DNA of 64,000 bases, from assembly GCF_003696345.1 (NCBI RefSeq), contig NZ_RFLX01000007.1:1-64000 (forward strand), given 5' to 3'. The notes under the pieces were generated by a model. The model had not been told where the DNA came from. It did not search any database and was given only the letters and a program-made list of their open reading frames with translations. Position 1 is the stretch's first letter. Each line of letters begins with the position of its first letter. The DNA is from Teichococcus wenyumeiae (GTDB lineage Bacteria; Pseudomonadota; Alphaproteobacteria; Acetobacterales; Acetobacteraceae). Shown piece after piece: positions 33,709 to 42,918 of this stretch. The translations under genes and the position numbers were made by a program.

Positions 33709-34878
33709 ATGGATGCCGCGACGCCTTCGGCGCTTTCTCCCAACGCCAGCCGTGCCCTGGCCCTTCCCTTCACGGCGGAAGGGTTGCTGGCCAGCCTGCG
33801 CCCCTGGGTGGAGCAGGAAAGCCCGACCTTCGACGCCACCGCCGTCAACGCGATGATGTCCCTGGCGATGCGCGACATGGCGCTGATGGGCGCCCGCGTG
33901 GAGCGTATCCCCGGCCGCATGGGCCTGGGCGACTGCATCCGCGCCCGCTTCGCCCCGCCCGGCGCGGCGGAGGGCGGCATCCTGGTGCTGGCGCATCTGG
34001 ACACCGTGCATCCCGTCGGCACCCTGGCCACCGGCCTGCCCTTCCGGGTGGAAGGGGACCGCGCCTTCGGCCCCGGCATCTTCGACATGAAGGGCGGCAC
34101 GGTGCTGACGCTGCAGGCCCTGGCGGCGTTGGCGAAGGCCGGCATCCCCACCAGCCGCCCCGTGACGGTGCTGCTGACCAGCGACGAGGAGATCGGCAGC
34201 CCCTCCACCCGCGACCTGATCGAGGCCGAGGCCTCCCGCCACCAGGTGGTGCTGGTGCCGGAGCCCGGGCGGACGGATGGCGGCGTGGTCACCGGGCGCT
34301 ATGCCATCGCGCGCTTCAACCTGCGCACGGTGGGCCGCCCCAGCCATGCCGGCGCCCAACTTTCCGCCGGCCGCAGTGCGGTGAAGGAAATGGCGCGCAG
34401 GCTGATCGCCATCGAGGACATGACCACGGAGGCCTGCACCTTCTCCGTCAGCGTCATGCATGGCGGGCAGTGGGTGAACTGCGTGCCGACCTTCTGCGAC
34501 GCCGAGGCCCTGACCATGGCCAAGCGCCAGCCGGACCTCGATGCGGCGGTGGAGAAGATGCTCGCCCTGAACAATGCCAGCGGCGACGTGCGCTTCGAGG
34601 TGAAGCGCGGCGTCACCCGCCCGGTCTGGGAGCCGGACGAGGCAGTGATGGGCCTCTACGAGCAGGCCCGCCGCCTGGGCGCCGAGCTGGGGCTGAACAT
34701 CGCCCATGAAAGCGCCGGCGGCGGCTCCGACGGCAATTTCACCGGCGCCATGGGCATCCCGACGCTGGACGGGCTGGGCGTGCTGGGCGGCAATGCCCAT
34801 ACGCTCAACGAGCACATCCTGATGGACGCGCTGGTGCCCCGCGCCCGGCTGATAGCCGCCCTGCTCGCCAGCGTCTGA
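33709..34878 (+). CDS. M20 family metallopeptidase, glutamate carboxypeptidase (CPG2) type
   Basis: A 389-residue dizinc exopeptidase. Metal and catalytic residues are in place: H96 and D98 (LAHLDTVHP), bridging D126 (GIFDMKGG), catalytic E160 and E161 (TSDEEIGS), a later VPEPGRTDGG, and GNAHTLNEH near the C-terminus. The NCVP and HESAGGGSDGN segments are typical of CPG2-like enzymes that release C-terminal Glu. AGGAG precedes the ATG at 33709 by 8 nt. No signal peptide is seen, unlike Pseudomonas CPG2. Confidence 0.88.
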   Translation: MDAATPSALSPNASRALALPFTAEGLLASLRPWVEQESPTFDATAVNAMMSLAMRDMALMGARVERIPGRMGLGDCIRARFAPPGAAEGGILVLAHLDTVHPVGTLATGLPFRVEGDRAFGPGIFDMKGGTVLTLQALAALAKAGIPTSRPVTVLLTSDEEIGSPSTRDLIEAEASRHQVVLVPEPGRTDGGVVTGRYAIARFNLRTVGRPSHAGAQLSAGRSAVKEMARRLIAIEDMTTEACTFSVSVMHGGQWVNCVPTFCDAEALTMAKRQPDLDAAVEKMLALNNASGDVRFEVKRGVTRPVWEPDEAVMGLYEQARRLGAELGLNIAHESAGGGSDGNFTGAMGIPTLDGLGVLGGNAHTLNEHILMDALVPRARLIAALLASV

Positions 34879-34900
34879 GCCAAACTCCCCCGGCGGCGGC

Positions 34901-36688
34901 TCAGCCCTCGTGCTTCGGGCCGCCGCCCTGGTCGCGCAGCGACTGCGGCTTGCCGGCGCGGCGGTTCAGCGCCCAGCGCACCCGGTCCTCCAGCGCCGAG
35001 CGGCGGTAAGGCTTGCCCAGCACGTCCCAGTTGGAGGTGCTGGGCCCCTCGGCCACCAGGTCCTCGTTGTAGCCGGTGGTCAGCAGCACGGCGACATCCG
35101 GCCTCTGTTCCCGCACCCGCTGCGCCAGCGTCAGGCCGTTCATGCTGCCGGGCATCAGGATGTCCGAGAACAGCAGGTCGATGCCCACGTTCTCCGGCCG
35201 CTCCAGCAGTTCCAGCGCCTCGTCGGCATTGCGGGCGGCGATGACGCGGTAGCCCAGAGCCTCCAGATGCTCCCGCGCCAGGGTCAGCACGTCCTCGCTG
35301 TCCTCCACCACCATGATGGTCTCGGCGCCCCCGCGTGGCTCCTGCGGCAGGCGGCGCTCCGGCGCCGGGCGCGGCGGGACGGCCTCGACATCTTCGGCGG
35401 CGGCGGGGAAGAACATGCGGATGATGGTGCCCTGCCCGGCCTCGCTGTCGATCTCCAGCTTGCCGCGGGACTGCTGCACAAAGCCCTGCACCATGGCCAG
35501 GCCCAGCCCCGTGCCCTTGCCGGTGCCCTTGGTGGTGAAGAAGGGCTCGGTGGCACGCTCCCGCACATGGGCGGGCATGCCCTCGCCGTCGTCGCTGACC
35601 GAGATGACCACATAGGGTCCGCCCGGCAGCCCGTTCTCCTCCAGCGCCACGATGGAAGTGGAGATTGTGACCGTACCGCCCGCCGGCATGGCGTCGCGGG
35701 CATTGATCACCACGTTCAGCAGCGCCAGTTCCAGATGCGCGACATCCACCAGCACCGGCGGCAGGCGGCGGCGCAGGTTGACCTGCATCTCCACCCGGCT
35801 GCCGGCGGTGCTGTCCAGCATGTCCATGAACTCATGCACCAGCCTGTTCACGTCCGAGACGCGTGGCTCCAGCCGTGTCTTGCGGGCAAAGGCGAGCAGT
35901 TGGCGCGTCAGCTTGGCGCCACGCTCGGCGGCCTCTCCGGCGCGGTCCACGTAGCGGGCCAGGCGGTCGTCCTGCAGCTTGTTGCGCAGCAGCTCCAGGC
36001 TGCCGGAGATCACCTGCAGCAGGTTGTTGAAGTCATGCGCCAGCCCGGCGGTGAGCTGGCCGATCGATTCCATCTTCTGCGCCTGGCGGAAAGACTGTTC
36101 CGCCGTGTGGCGGCGCGTCACGTCCAGCTGCGAGGCAAAGAAATACAGCAGCTTGTCATCCGCGCCGAAGACCGGCGCGACGAAGACGCCGTTCCAGAAG
36201 GGCGTGCCGTCCCGCTTGTAGTTCAGCAGTTCCACGGAGATGGGGCGGTGCTCCGCAACGGCATCGCGCAGTTCCGCCACCTTTTCCCGGTCGGTCTGCG
36301 GCCCCTGCAGGAAGCGGCAGTTGCGGCCGACGATCTCCTCCTGCCTGTAGCCCGTCAGGTCCTCGAAGGCGCGGTTGGCGAAGACAACCGGGTTATCCGG
36401 CAGGTTGGGGTCGGTCAGGATCATAGGCATGCGGGTCATCTCGACCGCCGCGAAGAACACGTTGCCCCGGTCTTCCAGGCCGGGTTCGGTGATCGACGCT
36501 TCCTGCCAGTGCCGGATGCCTGGGCCGCCGGTGGGGGAATAGGACACATCCTCGTGCTGCCCGGCCGCCGGCACGCCGACGCTCTGGCCATGTCCCTGGT
36601 CCTGGTCGGTCAGCTCGCCGCGCTGTGCAGCCCTGGCTGCCTTATCCTCTTCCACGCCTGTTCCTCTGTCTCTGCCAGCACGAGCCAT
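34901..36688 (-). CDS. Blue-light LOV-domain hybrid histidine kinase with C-terminal receiver
   Basis: A 595-residue soluble sensor kinase. Residues about 75-190 form a LOV-type PAS domain with the full flavin-photoadduct motif GRNCRFLQG (C124), plus NYKRDGTPFWN. A HisKA-type H-box follows (GLAHDFNNLL, H218), then the ATPase domain (NVVINARDAMPAGG, DDGEGMP, GKGTGLGLA) and a receiver domain from about residue 478 (VVEDSEDV, SDILMPG as the Asp site, KPYRRSAL). The start is uncertain: ATG 36688 has a site very close, while GTG 36655 has AGAGGAA at good spacing. No membrane helices, so light is sensed in the cytoplasm. Confidence 0.93.
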   Translation of the reverse strand: MARAGRDRGTGVEEDKAARAAQRGELTDQDQGHGQSVGVPAAGQHEDVSYSPTGGPGIRHWQEASITEPGLEDRGNVFFAAVEMTRMPMILTDPNLPDNPVVFANRAFEDLTGYRQEEIVGRNCRFLQGPQTDREKVAELRDAVAEHRPISVELLNYKRDGTPFWNGVFVAPVFGADDKLLYFFASQLDVTRRHTAEQSFRQAQKMESIGQLTAGLAHDFNNLLQVISGSLELLRNKLQDDRLARYVDRAGEAAERGAKLTRQLLAFARKTRLEPRVSDVNRLVHEFMDMLDSTAGSRVEMQVNLRRRLPPVLVDVAHLELALLNVVINARDAMPAGGTVTISTSIVALEENGLPGGPYVVISVSDDGEGMPAHVRERATEPFFTTKGTGKGTGLGLAMVQGFVQQSRGKLEIDSEAGQGTIIRMFFPAAAEDVEAVPPRPAPERRLPQEPRGGAETIMVVEDSEDVLTLAREHLEALGYRVIAARNADEALELLERPENVGIDLLFSDILMPGSMNGLTLAQRVREQRPDVAVLLTTGYNEDLVAEGPSTSNWDVLGKPYRRSALEDRVRWALNRRAGKPQSLRDQGGGPKHEG

Positions 36689-36748
36689 GCCCTTCCGACC
36701 AAGAGGAACGGCCGAGAAAACTCTCGGTTTGGCTTATAAACACATTGG

Positions 36749-37930
36749 TCAAGAATATTTGGCCGCCGGCATGTCGCGCCGCAGGCCCAGGGCCACCGGC
36801 ACCGCCAGCAGGCAGAGCACCGCCATGGCCCAGAAGGCCCCTGCCCCGCCCCAGGCGGCATAAAGCGGCCCGCAGGCCAGGGTCAGCAGCCCCGTCCCCA
36901 GCCCGCCGCCCAGGCTGGCATGCAGCGTTTGCGCCGTGGAGGCCTGGTCCGGCGGCACCAGCCGCTGCAGCAGCCGCATCGCCCCCAGGTACTGTGCCCC
37001 GAAGGTGGCGGCGTGCAGCAACTGGGCCAGCACCAGTGCCGGCAGCCAGGTGGTGGCGCCCAGCAGGCCCCAGCGCAGCAGCCCGCCAAACGCGCCCAGC
37101 AGCATCATGCCGCGTATCCCCAGCGCCTCCGTCAGCCGGCGGCCGAAGGCGAAGAGCAGGATTTCCGCCACCACGCCCTCTGCCCAGAGCAGCCCGATGG
37201 TGACCGGCGCATGCCCCGCCGCCGCCCAGTGGATGGCGCCAAAGGCATAAAGCGCGGCGTGGCTGCCCTGCATCAGCGCCGAGAGCAGCAGCAGCCGCCG
37301 GAAGCCCGGCAGAGCCAGAACGGCCCGGAAGCCGCCGCCACCGCCCGCCCGCGCCAGCCCGCCGACACCGCCGCCGTAGCGCGGCAGCAGCGCGGCCAGG
37401 GCTGTCAGGGCCAGCATGGCGGCCATCAGCATCGGCGCGGTGCCGAAGCCCCATTGCCCCGCCGCCCAGCCCCCCAGGGCCGAGGCGAGGATGAAGGTCG
37501 CCGAGCCCGCCGCCCGCACCCGGGGATAATCCAGCCATCCCCGCCGGGCGGCGGAGAGCGTCACGGCCTCCGACACCGGCACCAGGGGCGCGAGAAAGGT
37601 GCTGAAGACCAGTTGCGCCAGCACCAGCCCCAGCAGCCCCGCCCCCAGCAGGAAGCCGCAGCAGGCCAGGGCGGCCGCCGCGGCGGAGAGCGCCAGCAAC
37701 AGGCGCGGATCGCCCAGCCGATCCGCCAGCCGGCCGCCGAAGGGCCCGGCCAGCAGGCGCACGGCGGAGCCCAGCGCCAGCACAACGGAAACCTCCCCCG
37801 CCTGCAGCCCACGCTCCGCCAGGAAGGCCGGCAGGAAGGGCTGGGAGATGCCGAGGGCGGCGTAAACGGTGCCGAGCAGCGCGGCGTAGCGCGCGGCATG
37901 GGACAGGTTCGGAACGGGGATCTGGGGCAT
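36749..37930 (-). CDS. MFS transporter, phenylpropionate-permease-like group
   Basis: A 393-residue MFS_1-like protein with about 12 helices: YAALLGTVYAALGISQPFLP at the start, VRLLAGPFGGRLADRLGDPR, FGAIHWAAAGHAPVTIG and AATFGAQYLGAMRLLQRLVP. The last block is typical of the PPP/LacY-like group. I start at ATG 37930 (MPQIPVP); longer in-frame forms lack family residues. It lies upstream of the LOV kinase on the same strand, with a 60-nt gap containing a CCGAGA/TCTCGG hairpin (36712-36727). Substrate unknown. Confidence 0.83.
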   Translation of the reverse strand: MPQIPVPNLSHAARYAALLGTVYAALGISQPFLPAFLAERGLQAGEVSVVLALGSAVRLLAGPFGGRLADRLGDPRLLLALSAAAAALACCGFLLGAGLLGLVLAQLVFSTFLAPLVPVSEAVTLSAARRGWLDYPRVRAAGSATFILASALGGWAAGQWGFGTAPMLMAAMLALTALAALLPRYGGGVGGLARAGGGGGFRAVLALPGFRRLLLLSALMQGSHAALYAFGAIHWAAAGHAPVTIGLLWAEGVVAEILLFAFGRRLTEALGIRGMMLLGAFGGLLRWGLLGATTWLPALVLAQLLHAATFGAQYLGAMRLLQRLVPPDQASTAQTLHASLGGGLGTGLLTLACGPLYAAWGGAGAFWAMAVLCLLAVPVALGLRRDMPAAKYS

Positions 37931-38031
37931 CGGAACAGGCAGCCTGACCCAGCCGCGCGCATCAGACCAGAGGCCCTGGCGCACACGCCCCGTTGCCAAG
38001 CACCCCCCAATGGCTCCACACACCGGAAGCG

Positions 38032-40995
38032 ATGTCAGGTTTCGTCCCCCACAGCTCGTCCGCCGCCATGTTCCCGGCCCGCGTCAAGGCCATTCTGGGT
38101 CCGACCAATACCGGAAAGACCCACTTGGCCATCACGCGGATGCTGGCACATGCCTCCGGCATCATCGGTTTCCCGCTGCGCCTGCTGGCGCGCGAGAACT
38201 ACGACCGCATGGTGGCCGCCAAGGGGGCGCGATACGTCGCCCTCATCACCGGGGAGGAGAAGATCGTCCCTCCCGAGGCGAAGTGGTTCGCCTGCACGGT
38301 GGAGGCTATGCCTCTGGACCGGCAGGCCGAATTCGTCGCCGTGGACGAGATCCAGCTCTGCGCCGACCCGGACCGGGGCCATATCTTCACCGACCGCCTG
38401 CTGCATGCGCGCGGGCTGGTCGAGACCATGTTCCTGGGCGCCGAGACCATCCGCCCCCTGTTGCAGCGCCTGGTGCCGCAGGCCGAGATCGAGACGCGGC
38501 CGCGCCTGTCCCAGCTTTCCTATGCCGGCCCGGCCAAGCTGACCCGCCTGCCGCCGCGCTCCGCCGTGGTGGCCTTCTCGGCGGCCGAGGTTTATGCCAT
38601 CGCGGAAGCCATCCGCCGCCGGCGCGGCGGCTGCGCGGTGGTGATGGGGCGGCTTTCCCCCCGCACCCGCAACGCCCAGGTGGCATTGTATCAAAATCGT
38701 GAAGTCGATTTCCTGGTGGCCACCGACGCCATCGGGATGGGGCTGAACATGGACGTAGACCATGTCGCCTTCGCCAGCCTGAACAAGTTCGACGGCCACC
38801 GCCCCCGCGTGCTGACGCCGCAGGAAGCGGCGCAGATCGCCGGCCGCGCCGGCCGTGGCATGCGGGACGGCACCTTCGGCGTGACGGCGGAATGCCCGCC
38901 GCTGCCGGACGAGATGGTGGAAAAGATCGAGACCCACCATTTCGAGGCACTGCAGACCCTGGCCTGGCGCAATTCCGACCTCGACATGGCCAGCATCGAC
39001 GGCCTGCTGGACAGCCTGGCCCTGGCCCCCAACCAGCCCGGCCTGGCACGAGGCAACGACGCCACGGACCACATCACGCTGGAAGCCCTGTCGCGGGACC
39101 CGGAGGTACGCAAGCTCGCCACCTCCCGCGCCCGGGTGCGGCTGCTCTGGGAAGCCTGCCAGATCCCGGACTTCCGCAAGCTGGCGGATGACAGCCACAC
39201 CAAGTTCGCCGCCAAGATCTTCGGCCACCTGGTGCAGGACGGCGCGCTGCCCAATGACTGGGTGGCGGGGCAGATCGCCCAGCTTGGCAATATCGAGGGC
39301 GACCTCGATACCTTGATGACGCGCCTTTCGGCGATCCGGGTCTGGACCTACGTGGCCGCCCGGGCCGATTGGGTGCGTGATGCAACCCGTTTCCAGTCCG
39401 AGGCGCGCGCCGCCGAGGACGCCGTTTCCGACGCGCTGCATGAGCGCCTGACCGCCCGTTTCGTCGATCGCCGCGCGGCTCATCTGATCCGCCGGCTGGA
39501 CGAAACGGAGGAAGAGCTGCTCTCCGCCGTCAATCGTAAGGGAGAGGTGGTGGTGGAAGGCCATCCCGTCGGTCATGTCAGCGGCTTCGTGTTCGAGCCG
39601 GATGCCTCCGCGGCCAATGAGGACGAGCGCAAGCTGGTGCTGCGCGCCGCCCGTCGTGCCCTGGTGGACGAGATCCCGCGCCGTGTGGTGGCGCTGGAAG
39701 CGGCGAAGGACGAGGAATTCGCCCTGACCCCCACCCACCGCATCACCTGGGACGGGGCCGAGATCGCCCGCCTTAAGGCCGGCCCCACGGCCGACAAGCC
39801 GCAGGTCGATGTGCTGCAGTCCGAATTCCTGGACGGCGCGCAGCGGGAGCGGGTGCGGGCCAAGCTGGCCGCCTGGCTGGAGGCGCTGATCGCGAAGGAA
39901 TTCGCGGCGGTGACCACGGTCGAGGAGAAGGCGGCCGAGGATAACACCCTGCGCGGCCCCGCTTTCCGCCTGCGGGAATACCTGGGTCTGGTGCCGGGTG
40001 GCACCGAGGCCGAGGTGAACCCGGAACTGCGGCAGAAGCTGAAGGCCATCGGCATCCGCGCCGGGCGCTTCGCGCTCTATCTGCCGGAAGTGCTGAAGCC
40101 CCGTCCTATGGCGCTGCGCGCGCAGCTCTGGGCGCTGAAGGCCGAATGCGTGGTGCCGACCCTGCCGGGCGGCGGCCTCGTCTCCATCCAGCCGCCGGAA
40201 GGCTGGCCGCGCGGCTTCGCCGCCACCATGGGCTGGGTGCAGGCGGGCTCCGTGCTGCTGCGCCTGGACGTGGCCGAGCGCGTGGCCGGCGAGCTGGGCC
40301 ACCTGACCCGCCGCGCCCCCGCCACCCTGCCGCAGGATGTCGCCAGCCGCCTGGGCGTGAAGGCCGATGCGCTGCCGGCGGTGCTGAATGCCCTGGGCTT
40401 CCGCCTGCTGCCGGCCGAGCCGCTGGCCGAGGATGCCTTCGGCCCGCCCTCCCCTACCATGGTCGGCGCGCGGCGTGAGGAGCATGGCCGGGGCAACCGT
40501 CCCCGCCACGGCCAGCGCCCGCAGCGCGACCGCCGCCCGCAGCAGGCCCCCGCGGCCGCGCCGCAGGATGGCGCGCCCGCCGAGGCCGGTGCCGAAGCGG
40601 GTGCCGAGGCCGCGCCGCGCCCCGAAGGTGGCCGCCCGCCGCGCCGGGAAGGCCAGCGCCCGCAGGGGGATCGTCCGCAGGGCGACCGCCAGCAGCGTGG
40701 CCCGCGCCCGGACCGTGGCCCCCGCCCGCCCCGCGATGGCCAGCCGGCCGAGGCGCGCGAGGGCAACCGCCCGCCGCGCGACCGCCAGAACCGCCCCGAG
40801 GGCGAGCGCCCGCAGGGCGACCGGCCGCGTGGCCCGCGGGAGGACCGCCCGCGTGGCAACCGTCCCTTCGACAAGGGCCGCGACAACCGGGGCAACGAGG
40901 GCCGCACCTACAGCTTCGATACGCCGAAGCCCGCCAAGGCGGACCCTGACAGCCCCTTCGCCGTGCTGGCGAAGCTGAAGCTGGGCAAGGGCTGA
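38032..40995 (+). CDS. SUV3-like superfamily 2 RNA/DNA helicase with basic disordered tail
   Basis: A 987-residue SF2 helicase related to mitochondrial SUV3, a typical alphaproteobacterial gene. Walker A GPTNTGKTHLA, DEIQ box, VVAFSAAEVYAI, TDAIGMGLNMDVDHVAF and QIAGRAGRGMRDG are the motor motifs in the first 400 residues. From about 820 the chain is a disordered Arg/Pro/Asp/Gly-rich tail with repeated RPQGDRP units, probably RNA-binding. Start candidates are ATG 38032 (used), TTG 37993 and ATG 38068. The S4 gene follows at 16 nt, so RNA metabolism is the common theme. Confidence 0.9.
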   Translation: MSGFVPHSSSAAMFPARVKAILGPTNTGKTHLAITRMLAHASGIIGFPLRLLARENYDRMVAAKGARYVALITGEEKIVPPEAKWFACTVEAMPLDRQAEFVAVDEIQLCADPDRGHIFTDRLLHARGLVETMFLGAETIRPLLQRLVPQAEIETRPRLSQLSYAGPAKLTRLPPRSAVVAFSAAEVYAIAEAIRRRRGGCAVVMGRLSPRTRNAQVALYQNREVDFLVATDAIGMGLNMDVDHVAFASLNKFDGHRPRVLTPQEAAQIAGRAGRGMRDGTFGVTAECPPLPDEMVEKIETHHFEALQTLAWRNSDLDMASIDGLLDSLALAPNQPGLARGNDATDHITLEALSRDPEVRKLATSRARVRLLWEACQIPDFRKLADDSHTKFAAKIFGHLVQDGALPNDWVAGQIAQLGNIEGDLDTLMTRLSAIRVWTYVAARADWVRDATRFQSEARAAEDAVSDALHERLTARFVDRRAAHLIRRLDETEEELLSAVNRKGEVVVEGHPVGHVSGFVFEPDASAANEDERKLVLRAARRALVDEIPRRVVALEAAKDEEFALTPTHRITWDGAEIARLKAGPTADKPQVDVLQSEFLDGAQRERVRAKLAAWLEALIAKEFAAVTTVEEKAAEDNTLRGPAFRLREYLGLVPGGTEAEVNPELRQKLKAIGIRAGRFALYLPEVLKPRPMALRAQLWALKAECVVPTLPGGGLVSIQPPEGWPRGFAATMGWVQAGSVLLRLDVAERVAGELGHLTRRAPATLPQDVASRLGVKADALPAVLNALGFRLLPAEPLAEDAFGPPSPTMVGARREEHGRGNRPRHGQRPQRDRRPQQAPAAAPQDGAPAEAGAEAGAEAAPRPEGGRPPRREGQRPQGDRPQGDRQQRGPRPDRGPRPPRDGQPAEAREGNRPPRDRQNRPEGERPQGDRPRGPREDRPRGNRPFDKGRDNRGNEGRTYSFDTPKPAKADPDSPFAVLAKLKLGKG

Positions 40996-41011
40996 GGAGC
41001 CCTTCCCGGCG

Positions 41012-41299
41012 GTGGCGGAAACCGAGGACCGCGACTGGCAAAGACTGGACAAGTGGCTGTGGTGCGCGCGGGTGGCCAAGACCCGCGCCGAATGTAGCCG
41101 CTTCGTCGAGCGCGGCACGGTGCGGCTGAACCGCCAGCCGGTGGATAAGCCGCATGCCAAGCTGCGGCCGGGAGATGTGCTGACCCTGGCTTTCGGCGGG
41201 CCGGAACGGGGCATGGTGCGCATCTGGCGCGTCCTGGCCCTGGCGGAGCGGCGCGGCCCGGCGTCGGAAGCGCGCGGGCTTTACGAAGAGATCAGCTAG
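41012..41299 (+). CDS. S4-domain RNA-binding protein (Hsp15-like)
   Basis: A 95-residue protein with one S4 domain: RLDKWLWCARVAKTRAECSR, then RGTVRLNRQPVDKP and LRPGDVLTLAF. It resembles Hsp15, which binds stalled 50S subunits with nascent tRNA. Start at GTG 41012, with GAGGAG 13 nt upstream overlapping the helicase stop region. Helicase plus S4 is a recurring alphaproteobacterial pair. It ends in a CTAG shared with the convergent methyltransferase. Confidence 0.9.
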   Translation: MAETEDRDWQRLDKWLWCARVAKTRAECSRFVERGTVRLNRQPVDKPHAKLRPGDVLTLAFGGPERGMVRIWRVLALAERRGPASEARGLYEEIS

Positions 41300-42090
41300 G
41301 CCGCCGGCAGCTTTTCGTCTTCCGGCGCCACAGGCGTGAAGCGCACCCCGGCCGGCACCAGCACGCGGCGGCCCTTGGCGGGCAGCGCCCCCACCGGCAT
41401 CGCGCCGAACATCTCCTTCCGCGCTTCCACCAGCGTCACACCCGCGAAGCGCGGCACCAGCGCGCGCCCGGCGCGTTCCCAGACCCCGGCGCCGCGCAGC
41501 AGCAGCCGGGTCTGGAAGGGCGGGATGAACAGCGCGCCGCGCCGCCGCTCCACCGTGAACATGGTGCGGCTGAGCAGGCGGGAAATCTGCCCGGGGGAAT
41601 AAGGCCGCCCCTGGCCGAAGGGCGTGGTGTCGGAATGGGCCCAGATGCCGCGCCGGTTGGGCACCACCACCAGCAGCCGGCCATCCTCCTTCAGCACGCG
41701 CCAGACCTCGCGCAGCAGCCGGCGGCCGTTCTCGGCGGTCTCCAGCCCATGCACCAGCAGCACGTTGTCGAAGCAGAAATCGGGAAAGGGCAGCTCCGTT
41801 TCTTCCACCAGGGTGGACAGGCTCGGGCCGCTACGGGGCCAGGAATATTGCGGCCCCAGTTCCGCCGGCATGGCGCAGAGCACGCGTTCCGCGCGGTCCC
41901 GCCACAGGCGCAGGTAAGGGGCGGCATGGCCAAGCCCCAGCACGCGCTGGCCGGTCAGGTCCGGCCAGAATTCCAGCAGCCGTTCCCGCAACACCCGCGC
42001 CGCCACCCGCCCGGTGGCGGACTGGTAGAAATCGCGATGCGGCGATTCGGGAATGGCCGATTCGAGGGGCGTGTGGACCTCCGCGCTCAT
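41296..42090 (-). CDS. Class I SAM-dependent methyltransferase
   Basis: A 264-residue methyltransferase with motif I QRVLGLGHAAPYL, LPFPDFCFDNVLLVHGLE as the acidic/post-I strand, and RVLKEDGRLLVVVPNRRG as the motif IV-V region. It begins at ATG 42090 (MSAEVHTP), about 70 bp from the divergent gloB. This divergent arrangement with gloB recurs in alphaproteobacteria, but the substrate is unknown. A TATATC box only 7-12 nt before the ATG suggests a very short leader. Confidence 0.84.
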   Translation of the reverse strand: MSAEVHTPLESAIPESPHRDFYQSATGRVAARVLRERLLEFWPDLTGQRVLGLGHAAPYLRLWRDRAERVLCAMPAELGPQYSWPRSGPSLSTLVEETELPFPDFCFDNVLLVHGLETAENGRRLLREVWRVLKEDGRLLVVVPNRRGIWAHSDTTPFGQGRPYSPGQISRLLSRTMFTVERRRGALFIPPFQTRLLLRGAGVWERAGRALVPRFAGVTLVEARKEMFGAMPVGALPAKGRRVLVPAGVRFTPVAPEDEKLPAA

Positions 42091-42161
42091 GCATCCGATA
42101 TAGTGGCGGAAGCGTGGGCTGGCACGCCCTTCCTGTGCCCCCAGAAAGAAGGACCGCTGCA

Positions 42162-42893
42162 ATGACCGTGACCGTCCAGGCCGTGCCCTTTGCGTCCGAC
42201 AACTACGCCTGGCTGCTTCGCGACCAGGCCACCGGCACCGTCGCGATCTGCGACCCGGGCGAGGCCGCGCCGGTCATCGCCGCGCTGGATGCCGCCGGAG
42301 GCCGCTGCGACATCATCCTGCTGACCCATCACCACGACGACCATATCGGTGGCGTGGAGGAAGTGCGGGCGAAATACGGCGCCAAGGTCATCGGCGCGAA
42401 GGCCGATGCGCACCGCCTGCCGAAGCTCGACCAGGCCGTGGTGCCGGGCGATACGGTCCGGGTGGGCGAGACGGAAGGCCGCGTCATCGATAGCCCCGGC
42501 CATACGGTCGGCCATATCGCCTTCTATTTCCCCGATGGCGACGTGCTGCTCTGCGGCGACACGCTCTTCTCCCTCGGCTGCGGCCGGCTGCTGGAAGGCA
42601 CGGCGGAGGATATGTTCCACGCGCTGGAGCTGCTGAAGCCGCTGCCGCCGCAGACCCTGGTCTGCTGCGGCCATGAATATACCGAAAGCAATGCCCGCTT
42701 CGCCCTGACGGTGGAGCCCTACAACCAGGCGCTGCGCGACAAGGCGGCCGATGTCGCCGCCAAGCGTGCCGCCGGACAGCCGACCGTGCCTTCCCTGCTG
42801 GGGCAGGAGATGGAAACCAACCCCTTCCTGCGCGTGTCCAGCGCCGCGCGTCTGGCCGAGATCCGCAAGGCGAAGGATAACTTCCGCGGCTGA
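42162..42893 (+). CDS. gloB: Hydroxyacylglutathione hydrolase (glyoxalase II)
   Basis: Hydrolyses S-D-lactoylglutathione in methylglyoxal detoxification. The 243-residue metallo-beta-lactamase-fold enzyme has the THHHDDHIGG motif (about 55-64), DSPGHTVGHIAFYF, the bridging Asp in CGDTLFSLGCGR and CGHEYTESNARFA, plus the C-terminal helical domain. AAGGA lies 9 nt before the ATG. A GST gene follows at 25 nt, consistent with a glutathione detoxification unit. Confidence 0.95.
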   Translation: MTVTVQAVPFASDNYAWLLRDQATGTVAICDPGEAAPVIAALDAAGGRCDIILLTHHHDDHIGGVEEVRAKYGAKVIGAKADAHRLPKLDQAVVPGDTVRVGETEGRVIDSPGHTVGHIAFYFPDGDVLLCGDTLFSLGCGRLLEGTAEDMFHALELLKPLPPQTLVCCGHEYTESNARFALTVEPYNQALRDKAADVAAKRAAGQPTVPSLLGQEMETNPFLRVSSAARLAEIRKAKDNFRG

Positions 42894-42918
42894 TCAAACC
42901 AGAAGGATTCGCGCCGCC

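Noticed and set aside
36712-36727. CCGAGA/TCTCGG hairpin between the MFS and LOV kinase genes as a terminator
   Set aside because: The 6-bp stem has no T-run in the transcribed direction; it could equally be part of the kinase leader, so it was not listed as a terminator.
40490-40880. Short repeated words in the helicase tail considered as a repeat array or CRISPR
   Set aside because: The repeats are in frame, irregular in length and encode RPQGD-type units; there are no unique spacers of constant size.
38035-41223. A 1062-codon reverse-strand frame opposite the helicase
   Set aside because: It lacks any family signature, spans the helicase and S4 genes, and is rich in Gly/Arg/His/Gln as expected for an antisense shadow.
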